The notes under the pieces: model-generated
The model's input: only the letters and a program-made list of their open reading frames with translations
What the model was told of the DNA's origin: nothing
Database searches by the model: none
Program-made: the position numbers and the translations under genes
In this document: piece after piece, positions 44,225 to 56,389 of the stretch
How positions within the stretch are numbered: position 1 is the first letter of the stretch
How the letters are laid out: each line of letters starts with the position of its first letter
Source of the DNA: Lytechinus pictus
Lineage: Eukaryota > Echinodermata > Echinoidea > Temnopleuroida > Toxopneustidae
Length of the DNA: 64,000 nt
NCBI RefSeq assembly: GCF_037042905.1
Contig: NC_087252.1
Span: 17,625,701-17,689,700 of the forward strand
Direction: 5' to 3'

Positions 44225-45530
44225 AAACACCAAAACAAGCCCATCCTACCAGCCAAAACAAGCCCATCCAACCAACCATATCAAGCCCGACCAACCAACC
44301 ATAACAAGCCCGACCAACCAACCATAACAAGCCCATCCATCCATCCAACCATGTAAAGCCAATCTAACTAGCCAAACGAGTTTAAGTTCACCTTGTACAT
44401 CATTACCACATACAAACATAAATCAATTGTAAATGATATGATGCATAAACAATGACAATACATATCAATTGTAATTACAAGTCAACTACGGACACAATTT
44501 CAATATTTGTACAATAGTATTATCAGCTTGGTTGAAACTGAGGGGATCTTTCTAAAGGATCTGCTGATAGAGCGTGGATCGCTATGATCATAACCAATCA
44601 ACTAATCATAACAAGCCCAAACATCCAACCAATGTTAGCCCATCCAACCAAACAAAACAAGTTCCTTTTGAACTTCCGTCATGTACATCACAAAAAAAAT
44701 ACGGTACCAATCAATATGCATCAAATGCATTAACACAAATACACATCAATTATAATTCCAAATCAACTGCAAATTATGAAAATTTGTGCAATTGTAGTCA
44801 ACCAGAACAAGCCCAGCCAACCAACCATATAAAGCCACCAAAGAAATTTCAGTTCATCTTGTACATCATTACCAAATACAAACACAAATTAAATATGCAT
44901 CATAGTGAACATAAACAATTTGCAAATACATATAAAGTGTAATTGCCGGTCCACTACAGACAAAATTTTAAAATTTGTACAAAAGTATTAATAGCTTGGT
45001 TGGAAATGAGGGGATCCACTAAAATAACTACTTGGAGAGCGTGAATCCCTATGATCATAATAACCAACCAACCAATCATAGCAAGCCCATCCACCCAACC
45101 AGCGCAAGCACATCCAACCGAATAAAAACGAGTTCATTTTGAACTTCCGTCATGTACATCATAAAAAATCACGGTACAAATCAGATATGCACTTAATGCA
45201 TAAACACAAATACACAACAATTGTAATTACAAATCAACTATAGACAAATTATGAAAATTTGGGCAATTGTATTAACAAGAACTTGTTTGGAAATGAGGGG
45301 ATCCACTAAAAGCCTTGCTTGTAGAGCGTGGATCCTTATGATAATAAACAACCAAACATATCGCCCAACCAACCAATGCAAGTCTATCCGAGAAACAAGC
45401 CAATCAAGCCCATCCAGTCAACTGATACAAGCCTATGCAACCAATGCAATTCTATCCAAACACATGCCCAGCCAACCAACCAAAATAAATCCATGTTATC
45501 AACAGTATAACCAACCAAAATATACGGTTA
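44225..45530. repeat. Satellite-like array with CCAACCAACCATA blocks
   Basis: A higher-order repeat of about 468 bp made of two related subunits. CTTGTACATCATTACCA recurs at about 44390 and 44857, TGAACTTCCGTCATGTACAT at about 44670 and 45140, and GAGGGGATC...AGAGCG at about 44540, 45008 and 45296. The units are joined by CCAACC-rich spacers. The frames inside are not conserved between units. Confidence 0.8.
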
Positions 45531-45823
45531 TTTCAATCAACTGTAACCGGCACAACTTGCACTTAAACAGGCTCATTGAGCAATCTCGAGCCCCGTCTTT
45601 AAAATTCGCTATTACCACATTTAGATTAATTAGCACAATCGCCTTGACAGATTTGAGTATAAACAAAAATCACGACAGAATTATTAACAACCATGTATTA
45701 TATCACCCAATCTTTTTCATAACATGTGTATCACATTTTTTGGAGGCAGAAACAATATCCTCCGACCCTGACAATATTATAACCAACTACTCGCAACCAT
45801 TATTAAATGGGCGGGAGGGAGGG

Positions 45824-46187
45824 CAAATTAACGTCTTGCATCCCCCAGAGCTTAGTTGAGAATGAACATGTGCTTCCAAATCTGTCGCGTATTGCGCACG
45901 TCCCTGAATTCTTTCCATGCATTTCATTGGTTCTTTTTAGCGTAGAGGCTGTGCCCCCGTTGCCGTTGCCTGGCTGTCACCAAGGGCGCTGTGTAACGGC
46001 GCCATCCATGATATGCCCAGCCAATCACAGACATGTTGCTGGGGGCGTGTCCTTGGAGAATTCCCGCGGAATCGCAGGGGCGCACTTTGTTTTCGCGGGC
46101 CGTGTATGGCTTGCCAATAATTGGTTTTTTGAGAAGACCTGTCTTCTCTCGCAAACTATCTTCTTCGCTTATTCGAATAATCTTATT
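45824..46187. repeat. Direct repeat B1 (364 bp)
   Basis: Apparently identical to 50990-51353. Contains CCAAT and ATTGG boxes and a CpG-rich core (CCCGCGGAATCGCAGGGGCG), so it may have promoter character. It abuts repeat A2 directly. Confidence 0.92.
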
Positions 46188-46667
46188 GCGAGAATAAATA
46201 CAGATCGAACATGAAATTGCCGTTTCTCAACTTTATTGCCTCTGGGGGATTTTACCAGAATCATTAAAACGACATTTACAATATTTTAACAAGTACACAG
46301 TTTCTAAACAATATTCATCAAGCCACAACCAACCAGATTTTAAGGGGGAAACCGGGTCACGTGACCTCCCAGAAGGAAGAGATCCAACGGGATCCCAGGA
46401 CAGGTATTTCCTGGGGTGCGGATTCCCCTCTTTACATTTATCATCTATTCAATACAAGATTATCTCATGTGTGAAATAAAATTGGGGGAGAGGCTTCAAG
46501 ACCAGAACGTGAATTCTTGGAAGGGGAACCTGCCGGAAGACATCCAGCCGGACTTCCAAACCAGGAGACTTTGGAAAGTTGGGTTCCCCTGTCCCGATTT
46601 TCTTGACATAATTAGTATATAGTGCCTCCCCCTGGTGTTGAAATTTGACCGATATAAGAAAAAATAC
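46186..46667. repeat. Direct repeat A2 (482 bp)
   Basis: Second copy of 43729-44210, overlapping the last two bases of B1. The tight B1-A2 junction is the key to the structure (see findings). Confidence 0.92.
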
Positions 46668-46693
46668 CCACAAAAAAGCGAAAGCCCCAAATA

Positions 46694-46696
<3 letters not shown>

Positions 46697-46733
<37 letters not shown>
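46697..46733. repeat. 37-base poly-T
   Basis: Uninterrupted T run just after repeat A2. It could be the complement of a retroposon poly-A tail; no retroposed gene is recognisable downstream. Confidence 0.95.
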
Positions 46734-46735
<2 letters not shown>

Positions 46736-49700
46736 AGTGACACTTGGATTTTGGGAGTCCCTTCATGTCAAGGCCATCCCTCCCAAACCATCGCGTCTGG
46801 TTTCCTGGTTGCAACTCATGGTTTCGGAAACCCATAAATTATGCTCTCTCTCCCTTGTCCTCTGCACTAGGACCAAAATATACACTATGAGCGTCATCTT
46901 CTTTTGTCATGTAATTATACTCGTACTTCAATAATGTCGCCATTATACTAGTATGAGAATTCTATTTTGTGCATTTTGTCGTATAATAATACTCGATAAA
47001 ATAAGGGCCACCCTTCCAAAGCACCCCCGATATCATGACTAAGGTAGGATTTGGTCCCATATTCTGCCTCCTCGGCGGCGACCCTAAATGGTAGAATAGA
47101 GGGCCGTGCATCGGTGCCGTCGACTTTAAATTATCAAACCATTGCCTCCCCTGGAAAGCTGATGTCAAAGCTACCGATAATAATCAGTCGGTAATTCTGT
47201 AACCAAGCCCAACCAAGCCTTAAGTTCAAAAGTGAGTTTTCACGCTCGACAACCCAACCAATTCAATAATCAAGGACAACAACTACGTTAATGATCAATA
47301 AACTATGTAAGCCATCGGAATGGATAGTCAACAATCAAAAAATTATTCCATACAAAGCAATCTCATGCGATCAACGAATGGACGTATCATATAGCATACT
47401 CTTCGTCTACACCTCCAAGTTGTTATAAATATCTCTACATCAATTGGACATTGGCCAACCATTCTCACTCTAAACCATTAACAAGCTTGACAACATCGCA
47501 TCCTTGCTTATTTCATTCCCCCTGCGAGTGAATGTTGTTCGCAAGTTTAAGCCCTCGTAGAACTAAACATAACTCATGCAACGAGAGCTGAAACCAATTC
47601 CACGTCAAGTAGGTCCAGGGTAAAAAACCAGAGATAAAACTCGGTGAGAAGAAACTCTGGAAAACCTTCGGATCCACTTTTGCGGAAATGTGAAACAACA
47701 AATCAACAAATGTCTTGGCACACCTTAAAAAGGAGTACCCTTCTTTCAACTAATTTCAACTTAATGTCAATTAGGGGGTCATCGAAGTGACTCTAACATG
47801 AAATAATTTGAGGCCAAAGAATATATCAAATTAATGTATAGCCAAACCATGCTAGTAATTCTATCATTATTGTACAACCCAACTGTTTGATGAAATGCCA
47901 TACAAAATCAATCTCCACAACTATTTGATAAATGTGTATTTCTATTCAAGTGAACAAACTGTGGCCTCCATAACCGTTAAATAAGACCATTGAATTTTAT
48001 CATCCCTGGTAACAGTTCATGCATTAGGAAATTTTGCATGATTTTCTCATGTGTAATGTTTATGTAGGAATGCCTTCCTTCAAGCTAAGAACCGGGATTT
48101 TTTATTTTATTTTTTCTCTCTCTTTTTTTTTTCGTTTTTGGTCACCAGTGTGAATCGAAACAAATAATATCCATTCCACATCGATTAATGAAGTTAAATG
48201 GGGGCATAAAAATCAAGGCGTGCATTCCCACATTCAAGTTGGCTTCATATATGAGATCGCCTCTTACAACAGGTGAGGTTATGTCTTAAAGGAAGAGACA
48301 TATATAAGCACATAAATGCACCAGAGGGACATGCCTCACAGTTTTTGTTTATATTCTTGGTTATCGATGCTTCAACCGGCTTTGCATGGCTGCCCAGAAT
48401 TGCAAATAGATACGAACTGAAGGTGTTCCTATAATGCCCCCTTTTTCCAAGGTTTTTTAGTTTTCTCCGAAAGGGTTATACTTCTCAACAACTTCGAGAT
48501 TATTCATGTTTCCTTTTCAAGTCTGGACTTGATCTTGATCACTGCATTTCTCAACCTCTCGTCTATTTAGAGCATTACGTTAAACCATAAATCCGGCATC
48601 TTCAAATAAATCCGGATTTCTCATCTTGCAGTGTGAAAACCTTTGCAACCACTCTCATCCAATGTGAACCATAGTAAGCCAAGTCTAAGCCCTGTCCCTT
48701 CGTACACCAGTCCAGGTCAAGCTTAGCTAAGTCTCCTCGTACATCAGTCTGGGTCTAGGTTTGATCATTTGTGCCCTGGCCAATTAACTTCAGACTCCAC
48801 GTCCCTGGAGAGGTAAAAAACAAACAAATCTTCCGGCAGAGTATTGTTCAACACAACGTGACAAGAATGTGTGCAAGGAATTCCATACCTGTTCCCTTAT
48901 ACTTTCCACAACTAATCGCCTTAACTTGCAACGCTCCAGAATTGCAATAAAAGGGGATTTTCCAAGGCGCCCTTTTAAAAAGTATGCCAATGAATTTGTG
49001 AATCCCGCACTCGTTCCCTTCACTTTTCACAACTAGGAGCCGAACCTACAGCGTTGGGTAAGCTTTAACATGGCAATAAATGGGGTTTTCCAGGGCTCTT
49101 TTGAGCATTTCGGGGGGGGGGGGGGGCACAAACGCCCTCAACTTCCCCTCCTCACCCGGAATGATACAATCGACGTATATTTTATTGTGGTTATGTTTTA
49201 TCTTTACGCCATCTTATAAACTCGAGGCCGGCGAGAAGGGATAAGTGGTACGGACACTGGGCATACATTGACTACATTTCCGAACTGAAATTTGGTAATA
49301 GAGGTCTATAAAAAATGACGTATCTTAGCATTCCCCAACCTCATCAAGCAACTAAGCTGCTAGTTAATTCATGTAGGTCCAGAACAGGATGAAGTTGACC
49401 AAGCAAATAACTATTATTACACACGCCCAATGGACAGCAAAATACGGATTACGGTACATCGACCTATACCTCTACCATAGTATACCATCTATCTCAATGA
49501 ATAATATCGTTGTAGTACCGGTAGGCGAATGCAGTTTATTTCATCATATTTATCGTATCCCTGTTCACACCGAAGGCAGCCACCCCAAGTTTCATTTATA
49601 GCCCCTATCCTGTTCATTTTGGGGAATTTGGTTACAAAATGCCAGCTGATCAATGGGCTCAAATTATCGTGGGATCCAGCTTGGTGTATGGAGCATCGTT

Positions 49701-50694
49701 TATTTCTTTTTTGTTTATTTTGTAGCATGAGCCGGGACTCAGCTGGCGAAACAGAATTGTTGATCCTTCAATTAGATCCAATACAAAAAACTCATATTGT
49801 GATAGGTTTTGACCTAATATTTGATAATTCAACTCAGTCCACTGTTCAACGCTGCCTTTCCGAGTGGGGCGCGACGCCAAGCCCTCTGATTCGACCCTTA
49901 CCAACGCTCTCATAAAGTCATATTGAATCAACTTAACTCATGGAGCAACTCAACTCCAGTCGCAAACCAAGCCGAGTCGAAGCTAGCCTAGGTCCTTCAG
50001 TTTCCATTTATCCTGCATTCCCACAACCACATTAGAAATATATTGAAAAGTGTTCGGTCCTATTAGGCCTAGATCGATATCGTAATCGTATATCATAGTT
50101 GGCCCTAGAACCAAAGCCAAAGGGGTTATAGGGATAGATCCAGGCCCAGAGAACATTTAGTCTGAGTTGGAACTTTGAATTTGGTCAATAGATATAGGCC
50201 TAGATCTAGTATCACAAGTTATAACGTTAGAGTTCCGGGCCCCAAGTTAAGTAATAGCTATACTATAGCGGCCGGTTCAGGCCAAATTCATTTAAGGTCT
50301 AACGTTAGGTCAAGATGTGCAACTACAAGTACAAACATGGATCCAAACACTCACCGGGTCAAGATATATACACTGTGGTCCGGGCCCTAACTCCACTCCA
50401 TTCGCATCAACAATCAATTAGGCCTAGATCCAGCTCCATCGAACTCGAAGCATCGCCGGCAGTTTTTATCACAGGCACAGCCTCAAAAGACAATCGGCCT
50501 AAGTTGTACTCATAGGAGAACAACTCCGGCAAATATCCTCATTCACGGCATTGGTCAGAGCTTCCGTTTGACTGAAGTACTTATTATTCCTGTGGAAGCT
50601 GATGTATATTCCAACTCTGCAGTCTCACCGATAGACCGTGGCAAAATAGCGGTCGATCTAACGTTAGACCTCTAACGAGAACGGTGATCCCGGC
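46734..50694. other. Interior of hAT composite, unassigned
   Basis: No protein family is recognised. CCAACC-rich scraps resembling 44225-45530 recur near 47200 and 47260. A short tandem pair with TTTTCACAACTA and GGGTTTTCCAGGGC/GGGATTTTCCAAGGC lies at about 48890-49100, followed by a poly-G run at 49111. GC content rises and CTAACGTTAG-like strings recur from about 50150. Confidence 0.5.
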
Positions 50695-50820
50695 CTAACT
50701 GAGATAGTCCCTGTACTCTGTAGGGGTTCGGTAATTCAGCGTTGTATCCGTCCATCCCTTCACTGCACTCTGCAGCTCCACCAGCGTGTCGTCAGCGAGA
50801 TCTGGACGCCTACTAGCCAT
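50695..50820 (-). other. Possible first coding exon or short ORF (41 codons)
   Basis: The minus strand opens with ATG and encodes MASRRPDLADDTLVELQ then a WTDTTLNYRTP stretch up to a stop. The composition is protein-like and the sequence around it is CpG-rich, unlike the AT-rich surroundings. It could be a captured host exon whose real 3' end is a splice donor before the stop, or chance. I do not recognise the family. Confidence 0.2.
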
Positions 50821-50989
50821 TCATAATGTTGATAAAAACGCTGAGAATTAATTTTCCCGGGATCCATTTTATCCTGACATCCCTGTGACCTGGGATGAGC
50901 AATACTAGTACTTGAATTGTTTGTATTAGCCTGCTAAAGTGAGGCCTAAACTATGATGATCCAAGAACGGTTTCACTGATAGCGAACTA

Positions 50990-51353
50990 CAAATTAACGT
51001 CTTGCATCCCCCAGAGCTTAGTTGAGAATGAACATGTGCTTCCAAATCTGTCGCGTATTGCGCACGTCCCTGAATTCTTTCCATGCATTTCATTGGTTCT
51101 TTTTAGCGTAGAGGCTGTGCCCCCGTTGCCGTTGCCTGGCTGTCACCAAGGGCGCTGTGTAACGGCGCCATCCATGATATGCCCAGCCAATCACAGACAT
51201 GTTGCTGGGGGCGTGTCCTTGGAGAATTCCCGCGGAATCGCAGGGGCGCACTTTGTTTTCGCGGGCCGTGTATGGCTTGCCAATAATTGGTTTTTTGAGA
51301 AGACCTGTCTTCTCTCGCAAACTATCTTCTTCGCTTATTCGAATAATCTTATT
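50990..51353. repeat. Direct repeat B2 (364 bp)
   Basis: Second copy of 45824-46187, about 100 bp from the right end of the hAT composite. Confidence 0.92.
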
Positions 51354-51452
51354 TTAATGGAATTTTTACATAACAAATTTTAATTTTGATTCTCAAGGTG
51401 GTGGTGGAAGGGACGGGCCGGGTGTACCCCCCCCCCCCTGGATCCGCCAGTG

Positions 51453-51460
51453 ATTATTCC
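51453..51460. repeat. hAT target duplication ATTATTCC, right
   Basis: Exact copy of 43602-43609. The paralogous sequence resumes directly after it. Confidence 0.9.
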
Positions 51461-52509
51461 GAAAGATTAAAACATATAATCATTTCATGAATAATGTTTA
51501 CTTGCTTGATGAAGTAATAAACGCTCTATGAGATACTAGTAGACGACTGACGTTGAAAACGTGACCAGTAATGAGTCTGGTATCCTTACGTACAAATAAA
51601 AGACTTTTAAAATGTATGATTTAGGTTGAGATGGGGATTAATGTTTACAAGTCCAAAATGATGCAAGTACGTATCTTGGGGGGATAGGCCATGACATCCT
51701 CAGAGCATAGAAACAAGGAAAAAATAAAACCTACAATCTAAGAAAATCAAAAGCAATGATTAGTTGCAATATCAAAGAGTTTGACCTCAACAAAAAAAAC
51801 AGTCCACAGACATCAGATCAATCCGGCTAAAATCCGGATGTTGGAAAATCCTGGCGAAAGTTTGCAAATAACTTGACTTTTCATAGACACAAAATTGAGA
51901 GAAGCGAGTTGGTAAACATGATACACGTGACGTGATAACGGTGGCTTCCAAACTGTAGAGTAACACTTATTTTTGTATATTCTTGATCCTTACGATTTTT
52001 GGTTTGTAGAATAATGCTGGTGATATAGAGTGTATATGCGAAATTCATGCAAATGATGAAAATTTACAATAACCGTAGATGATTTAGAAAGGTGGTGTAT
52101 ATTACTTCTAGATGGTTTTTTCTTGTGTTGTATACCCTTTGGGTACTATGGTAAATGATTTCAATGCATTTATAAGTTTATTCATAATCATTTTCATGCC
52201 ATATTCCTGTTATATGGCATGTTCTCGATATTATTTAAAACATAAATAAAATCGATGAGCAATGACAATAAACATACAAGTCTAATTCGATGTCTATACA
52301 AACGGAAATAATAAGAACCTCAATTTCATTCATGACATCTCAAATCGGAATAACCTTCAAGAAAAATGTAAAACAGAAATGTCCAATCATTTTGTTCAGA
52401 GCCTAAGAATGAAGGGAGCAATAGTGATAACATGAACCTACAATTACATGTACATATTTTGTTTAATTATTCATAACGTTTTTTGCACTTTTCGATTGCA
52501 TTAAGCCGT

Positions 52510-52905
52510 GTAATAAATTTAATCACCTATATTTGGTTCATTTGAACTTCAAATTTATTTACAAATCTTTGCCAATTCTTTGAGGGATCCACACTCAACA
52601 AGCCCTGCTTCTTATTGGATACCTAGATTTCCTCAACTTTTATTTTATAAAAAAAATGTATAAAAGTAGCCTTCCAAACCCATATTAACTGTATATATCG
52701 TTATTGATTCTGATCATCACATTGTTTAGTGTTTTACCATAAACACTTAATTCTCTTGCATAGTCATGTTGCTTACATTGTATGTTAAATTCTATAGATT
52801 TGTATGGTTATTTATTTATAAAAGTTTATATCTTTGTTATCATTTCATATGCTGTATATAGTTGAGTTGAGAATATTGAATAAACCAAAGTTAAAACTTA
52901 AACTT
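52510..52905 (+). mobile_element. LINE 3' UTR fragment
   Basis: Absent from copy 1 of the duplication at about 5165. It shares GATCC-CA...CTCAACAAGCC-type wording with the 3' UTR of the LINE at 39885 and ends ATAAACC-AAAG-TTAAAACTTA, like an A-rich LINE tail. A short 5'-truncated insertion. Confidence 0.5.
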
Positions 52906-53285
52906 GATTTAAGATTGCCCAATCAAATAAGAAAACAGTTCATCTGGTTTCATACTGTTTTTTTTCTGAAAGTGTATTGTTCATTCTTGATCTCGTGTAA
53001 AGCACGAAGTGTAAATTGTTGACCAAAGGTACTATTATATATACATATCACTAACCCTTGCTAATTCCGCAGTTATTTCGCCAAATAAATGTATAGTAAA
53101 TCGACAATGCTACGTGCATTGTATCTTGTTTGATCTTATAATACTAATTTTTCGATTTAATGACCTACTGTTAAACGTTTCAAATTAACTTGTAGATAAA
53201 AAAAAATATTAGAATACATTACCTGATGAATTCGAATAGTGCCCTTCAATCTATGTGTTCAAGAAGATGCTTAAAGTATACATCC

Positions 53286-55525
53286 AAAGAATCAAAAGTA
53301 TTTTATAATGACTTTATGTGGTCATCATTGTAAAGGGGAAGTATTACTAATCAGATATATAACTTCACTTTTCAAAATAGTGATCAGAGATTGCAGAAAT
53401 CAGCTCTCAAAAATGATTTATTTTCATGCCATATTTCTGCCTTCCACCGGTCCTCTTGCGAGCTCCAGCTGAGTGACGTCACACAATGAGCAGTGAGCAG
53501 CTGAGCTGACAGCAGCCCATTGGAGACGATCTTTCCAATCAGCGTTTTTTGTTCTTAGAATTGTTTATTCCCCTTAAGATTGGTCTTGTTATATAGATAA
53601 AAGTTTGAATTTACTGAACAGTGAAAAAAAGTGCACATTTAACGTATTTTGGTAACCGATATTTAGCTTAGAATTTTTTTTTTTTCAAGAAATATATGTG
53701 AATAAACAAAGCATATTTTCACGTAGAAATCACACTTGCGTCACATTAATGTTATAGTCAATATAAAGCATAGACATTCTTCTTTATGACTGAACAAAAA
53801 TTATGAAATTTCATTAAGTAGCAAAGTCAGGAACCACAAAAAAAACACGGCAATATCCATCGCGAAATGACTGAAATTGCAGTTGAATTGCCGAAGCATT
53901 AATAGGAAACAGCGGCGAGCGGACTTTCTTTCATATATCTTAAAAATGTCTTCCTTTTAGGGCGATGGTCTGTGGCCAAATGCGTTGGCCATTGTTTTGT
54001 CATGTGCGAGGACCCTGGTTCGAAACTCGGATTTTTTTTTTCTGGGTATTTTTTTTTTTATTCCTTCCCCGTCCCTACCCATCTTTTTTTTCTCTTTTTA
54101 TTTTCTTGTGAAATTCTATTCAGACCTGTATTTATCAAATCTTGCTTCGTAATTGCTGCTTTTGATTTTCAAGTTCTTGATTAGATTATTTCTACTCTTA
54201 TTTGGGATGGGAGGGGTAGAGTTAAAAGTCAAGTCCACATCAACTAAAAATTATTTGAATAGAGTGATTTCCCTTGTTGTTTTTACTCAAAACAGTCATA
54301 TACACAAAACAATGATATGCAAATTACAGTTGTCACTCACATCACATTCGTTTCTATTTTTTGTGGCATTTTGTTTTTTATTCTTTGCAGATTTGACGAT
54401 AGGAAACTCTTCAACTGATCACAATAGGTTATATTTACGGAACTGTTAAAATAGTAATTATATAAATTTGAATCAAAGTTTTTATGAAATTTCCTGCAAT
54501 ATCTTGTTATTTTTCTTTAAATTCAAATGAATTTTTGATTGCGTGGACTTCTCCTTTACTCTTAATGTAGGGAATGCATAGCAAAATTTATCCAGAAACA
54601 AAATTGTCTTAGAATATGCAAATCAGTAATTGGACACATGTTCACTTTTCTTTCATCCAGGCCACTTCCTCACATCCACCAGGCTTTCAGTCTTATAACA
54701 AAAATGATGAACCATCACACAACATTCACAGTGCTTCACAATAAATATTTCACTTCTGTTCATACATGCAATAAATATTGTGGAAAACAAATAAAAGGCG
54801 TACCCATATTCAAATACCGTTTAAAAGGACAAATATATTATACCTTTCGAGAAAAATCAGCACGTTAAATATCTGATAACAAAACATAATTATGGGGCAC
54901 TGCAAGAAACTTATGTTCAATTGCAAATCAAGCGTAAGTCTTAAATTCAAATTCAAGCGTAATAAGGTCGAGTTGCAATCGCAATTCAACTACATGTTTA
55001 ATCAAAGGACTTACCCTTGATTTGGGACGTGTGATTGAGTATAACATTTCTCGCAAAATGCCCTAGTAACATTAAAATTGTTCTTTCGTTTTAAATTGTG
55101 TGTTATTATTTTTGACAAGCTGTATTCCTGTCCAAGTCAAATTTCTTAGTTCTCTCCAAAACTGTGCTCAAAATTGTTTCCAAGATTGATAAAGAAATTT
55201 TTTCTTTTGTATCATTATCAGTCCACAACTTGCAAACCGTAGGTCCTGGAAGGAGTGAAGAAAAAAATGGCTATATCCAAATCATAGTAAAAGGACATGA
55301 TGGAATCTCCCAGATTGAGGTAGCAAGCAGAGACCAGAAGTCACCAGAGTCAGCAATTGTGCAGATCTGTGTGTAGAAGAGAGAAAAAAAGAAATAGTTT
55401 AAATAATCAAATCAAAGTATGAATTTAATTATCGTGATGATTGATGACGTGCGGTGGCATGTAATTCCCGGTCAACAACAAATGATAGTAGGTTTAGACT
55501 CCTGAAAAGTTCCACTCAGAACACT
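53286..55525. other. Non-coding, no gene seen
   Basis: AT-rich with poly-T runs. A GC-richer patch at 53440-53540 (GTGACGTCACACAATGAGCAG) has a TGACGTCA octamer, the CRE consensus, but no gene context. The short frames at 53972-54868 show no motif. Confidence 0.5.
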
Positions 55526-55533
55526 GGTGCTCT

Positions 55534-55690
55534 ACCTCAAGTGATGTTTGTGTAGGCCCCACTCCACTTCACTACCGCTACACTACCGTACATGTACGCC
55601 ACACCTACCCGGGTAGGTGTGTAGCGTAGTGTAGGCTGTAGCAGTACTCCAGTAGTGAAGTGGAGACTACACGAACATCACTTGAGGTAC
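55534..55690. mobile_element. ~157-bp near-perfect palindrome (MITE-like hairpin)
   Basis: The two halves are reverse complements around the centre CCTACCC|GGGTAGG (55610/55611), with a few mismatches and one offset. The outer ends are ACCTCAAGTGAT and ATCACTTGAGGT. The octamer GGTGCTCT flanks it on both sides (55526-55533 and 55691-55698), which looks like an 8-bp target duplication. A TA duplication with CCTCAAGTG ends is the alternative reading. A transcript would fold into a ~78-bp hairpin. Confidence 0.8.
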
Positions 55691-55812
55691 GGTGCTCTCT
55701 GAGTCTCTGTGTCATTACAAAGATTGCATTTATCTTCATTGTTGAAGGCATTACGCATACATATATGCAGCAACACTCTAATCAGAAAGAAACACCAGAC
55801 TCTAATTTTGGC

Positions 55813-55981
55813 CCACCCAAGGGTTCATTACACTGCCGCCGCGCACAGAAAATTCAAGCCATAGAAGTCGTGGACCCAAGAAGTGAGATCCCAGCACGCG
55901 CGACCCACTAGTTAGAAATCCACTGCCAAACGCGGTTCGTGGTTAGTATACTAATACTAACCTCGCAATACGTGTGAGTGA
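55813..55981. repeat. Inverted repeat arm, left
   Basis: Reverse complement of 56208-56389 with near-perfect identity except short gaps. It lacks two short blocks (about 5 and 16 bases) present in the other arm. Contains CGCGCGACCCACTAGTTAG and AACGCGGTTCGTGGT. Confidence 0.88.
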
Positions 55982-56207
55982 TTTTGGCCAGGAATCAGGG
56001 TAATCACTGCTGAAAATTTGTCTGGCTTCATGACATCGGCATCATGGTGATATAATTCTGTGTATAATAAAAACTTAAACATTCCTCTGAAACAGCAGAT
56101 TTTCAGCCATGGTCCATACCACTCAGTGCTCCTAAATAATTTAATCGCCTGCCTGAGTCCTGACCAGTTTTAGAAATCTGAAGAAAAAATCTGCTGGAAT
56201 TGTGCCA

Positions 56208-56389
56208 CTCACACGTATTAAGTATACTAACCTCGCACCACGAACCGCGTTTGGCAGTGGATTTCTAACTAGTGGGTCGCGCGTGCTTAGCCTGGAGGCG
56301 TCTGGGATCTCACTTCTTGGGTCCACAACACACGACTTCTATGGCTTGATTTTTCTGTGCGTGGCGGCATGTAATGAACCCTTGGGTGG
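56208..56389. repeat. Inverted repeat arm, right
   Basis: Partner of 55813-55981 across a ~225-bp spacer. The outer ends are CCACCCAAGGGTTCATTAC on one side and its complement here. No target duplication is obvious. Confidence 0.88.

Larger units (their letters stand above)
43610..51452. mobile_element. 7.8-kb hAT-type composite insertion with 8-bp TSD
   Basis: The ends are CAGGGGCGGATCCAGG and the complement of CACTGGCGGATCCAGG (14 of 16 matching), flanked by ATTATTCC on both sides. The paralogous locus lacks the whole segment. No transposase is visible, so it is non-autonomous. The interior holds two pairs of long direct repeats in the order A1, B1-A2, B2, a satellite-like array, a 37-bp poly-T and a CpG-richer part. 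The outer ~120 bp at each side look like the original hAT ends, and the repeats may be a second insertion or internal amplification. Confidence 0.88.
40738..53285. repeat. Segmental duplication, copy 2
   Basis: Same-orientation match to 1-5550, expanded to 12.5 kb by the hAT composite at 43610-51452 and a LINE 3' piece at about 52510-52905. The left edge matches the first bases of the window, so the true boundary of the duplication may lie further left in copy 1. Confidence 0.85.

Noticed and set aside
43729..51353. A complete DIRS/Ngaro element
   Set aside because: The split-repeat layout is suggestive, but there is no RT, RNase H or tyrosine recombinase, and A2 and B2 are not adjacent. Kept only as a structural finding.
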